Shown: positions 55,700-63,594 of the stretch, piece by piece
How positions within the stretch are numbered: position 1 is the first letter of the stretch
How the letters are laid out: every line of letters begins with the position of its first letter
Source: Methylomonas rhizoryzae
GTDB taxonomy: Bacteria; Pseudomonadota; Gammaproteobacteria; Methylococcales; Methylomonadaceae
Length of the DNA stretch: 64,000 bases
Assembly: GCF_008632455.1 (NCBI RefSeq)
Contig: NZ_CP043929.1
Location: 3,162,001 to 3,226,000 of the forward strand
Direction: 5' to 3'
Notes under the pieces: generated by a model
Told to the model about the DNA's origin: nothing
The model's database searches: none
Seen by the model: only the letters and a program-made list of their open reading frames with translations
Program-made: the position numbers and the translations under genes

Positions 55700-56983
55700 T
55701 TAAGCCTGGCCTATCGCTTTAAAGCCGATATCGGTTCGATAATATACGTCCTGCCAACGAATGCCGTTACACAATTGGTAGGCCTTGATTTGCGCTTGCT
55801 CAATGGTTGTGCCTAGTGCGCAAGCGCACAAAACCCTGCCGCCTGCCGTTACGATGTCGCCGTTTTTGCGCTCGGTCCCGGCGTGAAACACTTTGCAATC
55901 GTCGGTAGCTTGATCGGGTAAACCGGTAATGATCGCACCCTTGGCATAACTATCGGGATAACCGCCCGCCGCCATCACCACACCCAATGCCGCCCGCTCA
56001 TCCCATTCGGTAATCATGCTATCTAAGGTTTTATCCAACGCCGCCAAACAGAGCCCTACCAAATCGGATTTTAAGCGCAGCATGATGGGCTGGGTTTCCG
56101 GATCACCGAAACGGCAGTTATATTCCAGCACCTTAATCGCGCCGTCCTTGCCTATCATCAGGCCGGCGTACAAAAAACCGGTATATTCGTTACCATCCTC
56201 GCGCATGCCTTGCAGCGTCGGCAGAATTACCTCGTCCATCACCCGTTGATGAATATGCGCCGATACGATAGGAGCAGGCGAATACGCACCCATGCCGCCG
56301 GTATTCGGCCCACGGTCTCCGTTATCCCGCGCTTTGTGATCTTGCGAGGTCGCCATCGGCAAGGCATGAACGCCATCGGCAATCACAATAAAACTGGCTT
56401 CTTCGCCATCCAGAAATTCTTCTATGACTACGCGATGCCCGGCCTCGCCGAAGCTATTGCCGGACAGCATGTCGGTAACCGCATCTATCGCTTGTTGCTC
56501 GGTTTGCGCCACAATAACCCCCTTACCCGCCGCCAAACCGTCGGCCTTAACGACAATGGGTGCGCCTTGGCTGCGGATATACTCGATCGCCGGTTCAGGA
56601 TCGGTAAAGGTCCGGTATTCGGCGGTCGGGATAGCATGCCGCGCCATGAAATCTTTACAGAAGGCCTTGGAACCTTCCAACTGCGCGGCGTTTGCCGTAG
56701 GGCCGAAGCATGCCAAGCCGGCCGCCTTGAACGCATCCACTATCCCTTTAACCAGCGGAACTTCAGGCCCTACAATGGTCAGCGCAATGTCTCGGGCTTG
56801 GGCGAATCCAAGCAGGCCGGCAATATCGTCGGCCGCTATGGCGACGTTCTCAATGCCGGGTTCCATCTCGGTTCCGGCGTTTCCGGGGGCGACGAACACT
56901 TGACTTACGGTTGCAGATTGTTTGGCTTTCCAAGCCAATGCGTGCTCTCGGCCGCCGCTGCCGACGATCAGGATTTTTCTCAT
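55700..56983 (-). CDS. purD: phosphoribosylamine-glycine ligase
   Basis: 427-residue ATP-grasp enzyme of purine synthesis. GSGGREHALAWK, GPEVPLVKGIVDAF, KADGLAAGKGVIVA, GGMGAYSPAP and YNCRFGDPETQ are all present. purH is not adjacent. It is divergent from the HIT gene 157 bp away. Confidence 0.97.
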   Translation of the reverse strand: MRKILIVGSGGREHALAWKAKQSATVSQVFVAPGNAGTEMEPGIENVAIAADDIAGLLGFAQARDIALTIVGPEVPLVKGIVDAFKAAGLACFGPTANAAQLEGSKAFCKDFMARHAIPTAEYRTFTDPEPAIEYIRSQGAPIVVKADGLAAGKGVIVAQTEQQAIDAVTDMLSGNSFGEAGHRVVIEEFLDGEEASFIVIADGVHALPMATSQDHKARDNGDRGPNTGGMGAYSPAPIVSAHIHQRVMDEVILPTLQGMREDGNEYTGFLYAGLMIGKDGAIKVLEYNCRFGDPETQPIMLRLKSDLVGLCLAALDKTLDSMITEWDERAALGVVMAAGGYPDSYAKGAIITGLPDQATDDCKVFHAGTERKNGDIVTAGGRVLCACALGTTIEQAQIKAYQLCNGIRWQDVYYRTDIGFKAIGQA

Positions 56984-57140
56984 GCAGGTAAAACCTTGGA
57001 TAGTTGACTAGGTTAAAATCGGGACGAATTTTACCGACATTTGCTCGTGCTGTCGGGAAATTCTATACATCTACCCGTAAGCGGCAGGTGCGCTAGCAAC
57101 GAAAATAAACCGTGACTTAGCTTAATTTCAGGAGCTGAAA

Positions 57141-57479
57141 ATGACAGATTGTTTGTTTTGCAAAATGGCTTCCGGCGACATCAAACCGGACATCGTGTAC
57201 GAAAACGACTCCCTATTGGCTTTTCGAGACATCAATCCGCAAGCCCCGACCCATGTTCTGCTGATACCTAAACGGCACATCGCCAACTTGAACGGCATGG
57301 AGGACGCTAATTTAGCGGGAGAATTGCTAGTTACCGCGGCGAAAATCGCCAATCAATTGGGTGTCGCCGAAAACGGTTATCGGACGGTCATCAATTGTAA
57401 CGACGACGGCGGCCAAACCGTCCACCATTTGCACCTGCATTTGCTCGCCGGCCGCCGCATGTCCTGGCCGCCCGGTTAA
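57141..57479 (+). CDS. HIT-family nucleotide hydrolase (HinT-like)
   Basis: 112 residues. CLFCKMASGDIKPDIVYE, THVLLIPKRHIANL and the triad QTVHHLHLHLLAGR (His-x-His-x-His) are the HIT signature. Hydrolyses adenosine phosphoramidates; short form typical of HinT. Confidence 0.95.
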   Translation: MTDCLFCKMASGDIKPDIVYENDSLLAFRDINPQAPTHVLLIPKRHIANLNGMEDANLAGELLVTAAKIANQLGVAENGYRTVINCNDDGGQTVHHLHLHLLAGRRMSWPPG

Positions 57480-57499
57480 CCAAGGCCGGCCTGCCACGG

Positions 57500-57814
57500 C
57501 TAATCTCCGCGCAAGCGGACGTTAGCCGGCCAAGTGACGACGTGAGTTAAGCCGAGCTTGGACTCCAAATGCAGCAATATTTCCTCGACTCGGCCGGGAG
57601 AATCGTAGAATTCCACGATTAACGGCAAATCCAGCGACAAGGTTAACAAGGATGCGGTATGCAACACGCCGTCACTGCCGATACCGGCAATTCCGCGCAC
57701 TACGCTTACCCCGCGAACAGTTTCCGCCTGCAGATGCTCCAACAGCGGCGACAACAAATGCTCGCCTTCGCGCAAATAAATCCTCGCTACTGTGACAGCC
57801 TGCCCAATTGCCAT
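57500..57814 (-). CDS. DUF190-family protein, partner of CrcB
   Basis: 104 residues from 57814. ARIYLREGEHLLSPLLEHLQ, VVRGIAGIGSDG, LPLIVEFYDSPGRVEEIL and the end HVVTWPANV match DUF190, a PII-like ferredoxin-fold family frequently encoded with fluoride channels. It overlaps the crcB stop by 28 bp, a coupled operon. Confidence 0.9.
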   Translation of the reverse strand: MAIGQAVTVARIYLREGEHLLSPLLEHLQAETVRGVSVVRGIAGIGSDGVLHTASLLTLSLDLPLIVEFYDSPGRVEEILLHLESKLGLTHVVTWPANVRLRGD

Positions 57815-58497
57815 ACCCAATTCCCTACCCAATACCCCGACCAAATGGTGGCCACCCCCAGCAAGGTGTTCACCACAAACAAACTCAACAAACCTTGAAA
57901 TTCCATGCGAACCTCGCCGGCTCGCAGACCGAACCACAGCGTAGAGGCCATCGTCAGCCCGCTAAGTAGCGAAATGAAAAAAATTGCCCGCATCTCCCGA
58001 GCCGCATTGAAATAGTGAAACAGCAATTCAACGCATAACGACAAGAAGAAAATCCCCAGGAATCCTAACATCAAACCAAAGTTAGTTTGATATTGCACGA
58101 CCCAGGGAGACAAGCCCTCGGAAAATAAAATCCTGCCCCAAATCAAACCTACCCAACAAGCGCTCAAACACAATACGACGCTGAGAAAAATATTCAACAA
58201 GGCCTTTAAATAACTACCCTCTTCGAAGAGATAGAGAGTTTCCAACGCAAAGGTGGAAAACGTCGTAAAAGCGCCGAGAAATCCCACCAAAACCGCGGCC
58301 CGGTATTCGATGGCGAGTGCGAAGCGATGTACCATGAGTTCGGTCAACACCCCGATCAGCAGTGAGCCGACCACATTCACAAACAAGGTACCGTGGGGGA
58401 AACTGCGACCTAACGCGGCATAAACGCCGTTAGCTACCAAAAAGCGCGCCACGGCCCCCAACGAGCCGCCGACGGCTATCGCAAATAACTGTTGCAT
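57787..58497 (-). CDS. crcB: fluoride channel CrcB/Fluc with fused degenerate second domain
   Basis: 236 residues, about twice the usual 125. Domain 1 (1-125) is a complete Fluc: GGSLGAVARF, FVNVVGSLLIG (Asn41), GFLGAFTTFSTF (77-83, the Phe box) and a fourth helix. Residues 137-228 repeat its last three helices: GFLGIFFLSLCVELLFHYF parallels GSLLIGVLTELMVHRF, SLLSGLTMASTLWF parallels GFLGAFTTFSTF, VVNTLLGVATIWSGYWVG parallels the fourth. Asn and both Phe of the box are lost (LTMAST). Seven helices in all, so the second repeat should sit inverted. No fluoride riboswitch seen upstream. Confidence 0.88.
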   Translation of the reverse strand: MQQLFAIAVGGSLGAVARFLVANGVYAALGRSFPHGTLFVNVVGSLLIGVLTELMVHRFALAIEYRAAVLVGFLGAFTTFSTFALETLYLFEEGSYLKALLNIFLSVVLCLSACWVGLIWGRILFSEGLSPWVVQYQTNFGLMLGFLGIFFLSLCVELLFHYFNAAREMRAIFFISLLSGLTMASTLWFGLRAGEVRMEFQGLLSLFVVNTLLGVATIWSGYWVGNWVWQLGRLSQ

Positions 58498-58772
58498 ACG
58501 TGAAGTGATAGGAACTGTTCTAGTCGTTTTTGTTTCGAGTTTAACAGCAATTAACAAAAAATTTCGAAGATGTTCTTTTCATTGTAACGGCGTAGACGCA
58601 ATTATCATCTGAGCCGCTGTGTATGCGCCAACCGAAAAAATGTCTTTGCAGTTGGGTAATGGGATTAGACGCATTCGACGAACTATTCGCGCTTCAACAA
58701 AAGTGCGAATAGACGATAGAAATAGAGAGTGCATCCATGCACTGTAAAGATGAAATCGAATAGGCGCTATGC

Positions 58773-59180
58773 TCAATTCACGACTTTGTGGCCACGCTGT
58801 CTCATACAGCTGCTAAAAGCCCTTTTGTAATTAGCATCCGCTTCCAAGCCTTGTTTGGCACCGCCACCTATGCCCCCGGCCGCGGCTCCTATGGCTGCCC
58901 CTTTCCCGGGATCACCAACCACCGCACCCAAGGCTGCACCACCCGCTGCGCCTATCAGACCACCGACGCCGGCACCCACCGCCGTTTCTTTTGCCGCCCC
59001 GCCGGCAGCTTGAGACGCAAGCTGCTCGCATTCCTGCAAGTCTTGATTGATACGGTAAGCGTTCGGATCGCCGTAAGGGTCGACAGTCGGCGTCCAACCG
59101 CCCACGGACGCACAACCGGAAAGCAGCAAAGCCGTCATCACTGCTGCAGCTAAAGTGTTACGCGAAATCGTTCTACACAT
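58773..59180 (-). CDS. glycine-zipper 2TM lipoprotein
   Basis: 135 residues. Lipobox LLLSGC near residue 22 after a basic signal sequence. A Gly-zipper stretch (about 60-105: AVGAGVGGLIGAAGGAALGAVVGDPGKGAAIGAAAGGIG) would insert in membrane. C-terminal Cys in FSSCMRQRGH. Resembles Lpp-associated SlyB/OsmB-type outer membrane lipoproteins. Confidence 0.85.
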   Translation of the reverse strand: MCRTISRNTLAAAVMTALLLSGCASVGGWTPTVDPYGDPNAYRINQDLQECEQLASQAAGGAAKETAVGAGVGGLIGAAGGAALGAVVGDPGKGAAIGAAAGGIGGGAKQGLEADANYKRAFSSCMRQRGHKVVN

Positions 59181-59861
59181 AATGTCCTCACTTGATTTAA
59201 TAAAAACTCTAAAAATTGGACCGAAGTCTGCGTCTTTTAGTTGCGGGCAGACTACGTAACGAACCTGAAGGTTAAATTAGCTACTCAGTAGAATTGAGTA
59301 ACGGCTGCTACCTTGGTCAACTACCTCGTATCGAGAATAGCGGCGAGCGGTATTGAAGCGGAAAACTCTACTCATTACCGTGAATCCGTACAAGAGCGAG
59401 CACACCCTGTCGAAGTCAATCCGTTTCTTGTTTTACTTTGTCGGGTTCGGCACATTCTACCGATACCGGCTAAAACCTGCCGACAAGCAGACGAAGCCGA
59501 CTCGGTAAACCCAATTTCACTTGTTGGAAAAACGCCAATTTGTCGGTCCGCAACCCCGGGAGAACTTGTCAAATAAACGACAAAAGCACCGGATTGCACG
59601 CGCAAATCCATAGAAACACCAATCAAAACAAATTGTTATATCAAACCCTATAACCACGGACCTATCTCCAATTTTGCCGCTTAAATTGGTCGCATTATTG
59701 CTTGGACTGTGCTTGTCACACTTCGGCCAGCCCATTTCCGCACATTGTCGCTTAGTTCCTGTAACGGTTTACGCCTACCGGACTCGACAACTCCGCAACA
59801 TCGGAGAATGGAAATTCGGCATAGCCGCCCCCTTTTACTGACACACAACTAGAGAGGCACT
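59181..59861. other. 681-bp gap, no gene supported
   Basis: Open frames on both strands (59313-59576 plus, 59375-59626 minus) mirror each other and lack ribosome sites. A small inverted repeat, TACTCA/TGAGTA, is at 59282-59299. The last 100 bp probably hold the promoter of the next gene. Nothing else recognised. Confidence 0.5.
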
Positions 59862-60317
59862 ATGTTTGAACATAAAAATTTAGACGGCAAATGGAACCGA
59901 GTCATTCCGGCAACCGATAGTTTTCTTGCCAGCGACGTGCTCGAATGCAGGGACAGCGTCGGCTCCGAACCGGAAAAAATCAGCCGGCAACAATATGCTG
60001 TGATCGGCGACCGCTTGGTGAACCGCTGCCTACCGCCGGAATCGATTGGCGAAACGTGGAGCCACGACAACGGCAAATCGCCTTGGTGGGGGTCAGTCAT
60101 GAATCCGCCGCATATGGGCTTGATTGCCGAATTCAACAGCCAATTCGGCGGCTTGCAACGTAGAAACTTAGATGTTGCGCATAACGTAGTCGGTTATGCG
60201 AGCGCGGGAGAAGAAATCACCTTACGCAACACCGTTTACTACGTCACTCGCGCCAGCGACGGCACGGAACTGAGCGCCCCATCCATGCTGGAACTCCGTA
60301 AACTGTATTTCGTTTGA
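59862..60317 (+). CDS. hypothetical protein
   Basis: 151 residues, unrecognised. No signal peptide and no membrane helix. Soluble, mixed composition with MFEHKNLDGKWNRVIPATD at the start, a central WSHDNGKSPWWGSVMNPPHMGL and a Cys pair at 29 and 56. GAGAGG lies 6 bp before the ATG, so it is likely expressed. Convergent with the acyltransferase gene. Confidence 0.6.
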   Translation: MFEHKNLDGKWNRVIPATDSFLASDVLECRDSVGSEPEKISRQQYAVIGDRLVNRCLPPESIGETWSHDNGKSPWWGSVMNPPHMGLIAEFNSQFGGLQRRNLDVAHNVVGYASAGEEITLRNTVYYVTRASDGTELSAPSMLELRKLYFV

Positions 60318-60325
60318 TTCCCGTT

Positions 60326-60361
60326 GTAAAAAGCCGCCGCGGCCGCTTCACCGCGACGGCT
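60326..60361 (-). terminator. terminator of the acyltransferase gene
   Basis: On the minus strand AGCCGTCGCGG and CCGCGGCGGCT pair around TGAAGCGG, followed by TTTTTAC. Confidence 0.8.
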
Positions 60362-60429
60362 CTCAACCCTATTGGCAGACACCTTCACAATTGTCCCGGC
60401 TTACCCCCTGGAACAATAAGACTTAGGCA

Positions 60430-61155
60430 TTAACTTGCAACGCCCTTTACGCGTTGAGGCAGACAGTCGCTACGCGAATGAAGCGTATAGCCGAGTCGAA
60501 AATCGTCCCGCCAAAACGGATTCGTCAATATCTCGTCGACCGATAATGCATACGGTGTCCTCAAGCCGTGAAATTCGCACGGAGCGCCGATTTGCCGCAT
60601 CTCGAAACCCTCTTTTTTGATGACATGCGCTAAGGACGGGGCCACAAAGATATACCAATCTTTAATGCCGTTATCCTTGGAGTAATCCAACGCGCCTCGG
60701 TATAAGCCCCACATCAGTCTGCGGGTCAAGCTACGGTACAAACTTAAATCTCTGATGTTGCTGCCGGAGGAATGATCAACTAAGTACCCTGGCATTAAGC
60801 GCCTGGCTTCCTTTACGACACAAAGCCTCGAAATTTCCGCGCTATTTTTAAACTGACTACTTTGAAGCTTATGATACGGCCGAGTTTTGTCCAGGAAAGG
60901 AAGGCGCTGCCGATCCGGATTGATCAATCTCAACGCCCCCCAATAGGTTTTGCTCTCGCGATCCCGGACTAAAAAATGCGTCGAGTAATCATCCCATTCG
61001 TCGCGTTCCCTGTAATCGGCAAACCGGGTCTTGTCTTCGTAACCCATTTCGTCGCAGTACACCCGGTAGCGCAAACGATAATGGGCGGTTTGGCTTTCAG
61101 GCGTATCCGCCAAGATCACCTCAAAGTGATCGTCAAAGCGTTGCGGTCCTAACAT
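60430..61155 (-). CDS. PEP-CTERM/exosortase-associated acyltransferase (GNAT/LuxI-like)
   Basis: 241 residues. YRLRYRVYCDEMGYE, STHFLVRDRES, GALRLINPD, SAEISRLCVVKEARRL and a late GFEMRQIGAPCEFHG give the acyltransferase fold shared with acyl-homoserine-lactone synthases and seen in the family associated with PEP-CTERM/exosortase systems (TIGR03694-like). It may make a small signal or modify exopolysaccharide parts. Exosortase itself is not in the window, but two VPLPGA-tailed proteins are. Confidence 0.85.
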   Translation of the reverse strand: MLGPQRFDDHFEVILADTPESQTAHYRLRYRVYCDEMGYEDKTRFADYRERDEWDDYSTHFLVRDRESKTYWGALRLINPDRQRLPFLDKTRPYHKLQSSQFKNSAEISRLCVVKEARRLMPGYLVDHSSGSNIRDLSLYRSLTRRLMWGLYRGALDYSKDNGIKDWYIFVAPSLAHVIKKEGFEMRQIGAPCEFHGLRTPYALSVDEILTNPFWRDDFRLGYTLHSRSDCLPQRVKGVAS

Positions 61156-61556
61156 CGCTCAAAGTCTCCGTAGAAAATATAAGGGCCAATTTCCTTATAA
61201 TGGCAAGGAAAATACGTTGGTTTTCTCGATTACCACACGGCCTCCTGCCACACTCCCCCGTGTACGCGGCCTTAGCGATGTGTTAAAAAAATAGTAGCCA
61301 AGCAGTATTAAGAAAATGCTACGGTTTCAATTAAAATTACGTGAATTTTCAGCTGTAAGCTTAAGAAAATATTGAAATTCTGTCGTTACATTCTAACGAA
61401 ATATGGCACAGATAAAACCGTTAGGCGAAAATTCCTCGACGGCTTGAACCCCCAGCTGTACCTTTATCTACGGTTTAACTACAGCCCGATCAACCACCTG
61501 CGGAATGGGTAAATTTAACCAACTTCCGGCAACCAGCATTTAGGAACCCGGCCACA
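61156..61556. other. 401-bp AT-rich gap between divergent genes
   Basis: AT-rich control region of the acyltransferase and the sensor operon. No gene, no clear sigma-54 or sigma-70 site I would defend. Confidence 0.45.
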
Positions 61557-62993
61557 ATGCGACAACTATTTTCGTTGAAGGCATTCATTTCGTTAGGCTT
61601 CGGCTTGGCGATCCTGCCCATACTGTTTACGGTATGGTTAGCGAAAGACCACATGCAGCAAGCTTTAACGGTCAGTAAAGATTTAAACAACAAGGTATTC
61701 AAACAAACCCAATCCGTGTTGACGACTCAGCAGCGGGCAGCGGACACCGAACGCAAAGCCCGCTTGTTCATTCTATTATCCGATCCTTCGGTCCGACAAC
61801 CTTACGAAAGGCAATCGTACGAAGCGGCTCGCTCTGCCTTAAAACAGTCGATAGACGAGTTGTTACAGCTTAGGGTCGACAATAAAATTGCCTTGCTGGC
61901 TGAAGAATTAACCAGCAAAGAAGAGCTGATTTACCGGCAAATTATCAATCTCGATACCCCAAATGCGCTGATTCTACCGTTAGACATTCTGTTTCAAGGC
62001 TTCCGCGAAACTTCGAGCGCGTTGGCGCGGGAATTCGAAAGCTACGTCGAGCGAGAGTTTTCTCAGCTGGCAGAGCAAGCGGACAGCCTGCAATCCCGAT
62101 TCGTATCGCAAAGTCTGATTTTGTTAAGCCTCTCGGCGGCATGCATGCTGGCTCTGTTGGCCATGATGCTGACGCCGTTGCGGCAGTTGGATTCCGCAAT
62201 CAACCGTTTGGCTTCAGGACTTTTGAAAACGCCCATCACTATTGACGGTCCCCCGGATTTAAAGGCTTTAGGTCAGCAGTTGGAATGGCTACGCAATTAT
62301 TTGTTCGAGTTACAGCGTTCCAAACAATTACTGATGAGTAATTTCGCTTACGAAATCGAGGGATCGTTGGACGACTTGCGTACCGGATTGGACTTGTTGT
62401 CGCCCGGATTGGATAAAGCCCAGCAAGAAATCTTGCAGCCTTTGCTGACGCACGTGGAACGCATAGAGCATATCCGCGCCGCATTTTTGCGCTTTGGCGA
62501 CATCAGCACCGCCTCCCCCTCGCAGGCAAAAGAGCCGGTCGACCTGCCCCATCTATTGGATACCGTGCTTTCCTACTTGCAGCCGGAAATCATCACCAAG
62601 GCCCTATCGGTCAAATTGCAATTACAACCCGCGCAAATCCTCGGTTTTTCAGCACAATTGCGCGCCGTGCTCGCGCAACTTTTGAGCAACGCCATCCAAC
62701 ATTCGCCGCAACACAGCGAAATTGCCGTCAGCTTGACGATTTCCGGACAAGACATCGAATTGACCATCGCTGACGAAGGACCGGGAATTCCCGAAGAAGA
62801 ACGCGCAAGCATTTTCGAACCGTTCAGATCGACAACCAATCACGACAATTCCGGCATAAACCGACTAGGATTAGGGTTGTGCCTGGCCAAACAATTCATT
62901 CTCAACCATCAAGGCACAATAGAATTTATAGATCCGAAACCACCTAAACACGGTGCCTGCGTTTACGTCAAGCTACCGTTAACCATTTTTTAA
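61557..62993 (+). CDS. QseE/GlrK-like histidine kinase lacking the phospho-acceptor His
   Basis: 478 residues. Two membrane helices (about 12-32 and 180-205) enclose a helical periplasmic domain, then HAMP and a kinase core, as in GlrK/QseE. The H-box, expected as SHELKTPL, reads AYEIEGSL, so the phosphorylated His is Tyr265. The ATP lid motifs are normal: NAIQHSPQHSE (N), IADEGPGIPEEER (G1) and GLGLCLAKQF (G2). The protein can bind ATP but should not autophosphorylate at this site. Operon with the QseG-like lipoprotein and a second sensor. Confidence 0.85.
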   Translation: MRQLFSLKAFISLGFGLAILPILFTVWLAKDHMQQALTVSKDLNNKVFKQTQSVLTTQQRAADTERKARLFILLSDPSVRQPYERQSYEAARSALKQSIDELLQLRVDNKIALLAEELTSKEELIYRQIINLDTPNALILPLDILFQGFRETSSALAREFESYVEREFSQLAEQADSLQSRFVSQSLILLSLSAACMLALLAMMLTPLRQLDSAINRLASGLLKTPITIDGPPDLKALGQQLEWLRNYLFELQRSKQLLMSNFAYEIEGSLDDLRTGLDLLSPGLDKAQQEILQPLLTHVERIEHIRAAFLRFGDISTASPSQAKEPVDLPHLLDTVLSYLQPEIITKALSVKLQLQPAQILGFSAQLRAVLAQLLSNAIQHSPQHSEIAVSLTISGQDIELTIADEGPGIPEEERASIFEPFRSTTNHDNSGINRLGLGLCLAKQFILNHQGTIEFIDPKPPKHGACVYVKLPLTIF

Positions 62994-63016
62994 CTCAAAT
63001 ACGACAGTCCACCCGC

Positions 63017-63589
63017 ATGATTAGGTTAACTTCTCCGCTTACCTTTGCCATACCGCTAATCCTGCTCGGCGGCTGTGCTCATTTTCAATCGGACCCGGAG
63101 CCCCCGCCGCAGCCGTGCGCACCGCAGCCGAAACCGGTCTCGGAACTCGAAAACTTGCTGACTTTTGCTTTCGACATGGCCAACATGTCCGAAACAGCCC
63201 GCTCGGAGGCCTGTTCCGCATTGCTCAAACGCCAACAAATCGCCGAAACCACCACAAATCTGTTACAGCTAGCGGTCGGCCGCCAATTGTCCGGCGCTTG
63301 CGGAGACATAGAGCAGATTTTGAGCAAACTCAATGAAATACCCCCGGAACAACTCGGAGACGAACCGTTACGCTTATTTGTCGGTTTCCAAAAAGCCACG
63401 TTAACCAGTAAAGGCCAGCTGTCCAAAAAAATTGGCAAACTGGAGCGCAAGCAAAAAAAATATCAATCGGCACTGGAAAGCAAGGACGCCAACGCAACCA
63501 AAGCCAATGAAGCCCGGTTGTTACGGGAGAAGTTGGAAGCTATCCGCAGTATGGAAAAACAACTGGACGAAAGCGGCGGCGACAAATAA
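63017..63589 (+). CDS. QseG/YfhG-like lipoprotein
   Basis: 190 residues. Lipobox ILLGGC near 20, a Pro/Gln stretch (SDPEPPPQPC), then a helical body (LLTFAFDMANMSETARSEACSALLKRQ) and a basic coiled-coil tail with LSKKIGKLERKQKKYQSALE. Position right after a QseE-like kinase matches the qseE-qseG-qseF order of enterobacteria, where QseG holds QseE. Weak sequence support apart from position. Confidence 0.7.
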   Translation: MIRLTSPLTFAIPLILLGGCAHFQSDPEPPPQPCAPQPKPVSELENLLTFAFDMANMSETARSEACSALLKRQQIAETTTNLLQLAVGRQLSGACGDIEQILSKLNEIPPEQLGDEPLRLFVGFQKATLTSKGQLSKKIGKLERKQKKYQSALESKDANATKANEARLLREKLEAIRSMEKQLDESGGDK

Positions 63590-63594
63590 CGGCG

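Noticed and set aside
58579..58776. 65-codon minus-strand frame upstream of crcB
   Set aside because: No ribosome site or family, and it overlaps the end of the lipoprotein gene; likely chance.
58498..58780. Fluoride riboswitch upstream of crcB
   Set aside because: The minus strand has a CAGATGATAATTGCG stretch, but the GGNGATGG start and the paired CGCC segment of the crcB motif are missing.
59313..59626. Overlapping frames of about 85 codons on both strands
   Set aside because: Mirror frames with no start signal; high chance of being noncoding.
61156..61556. Sigma-54 promoter for the QseE-like operon
   Set aside because: TGGCAC is present near 61404 but the matching TTGC element at the right spacing is not.
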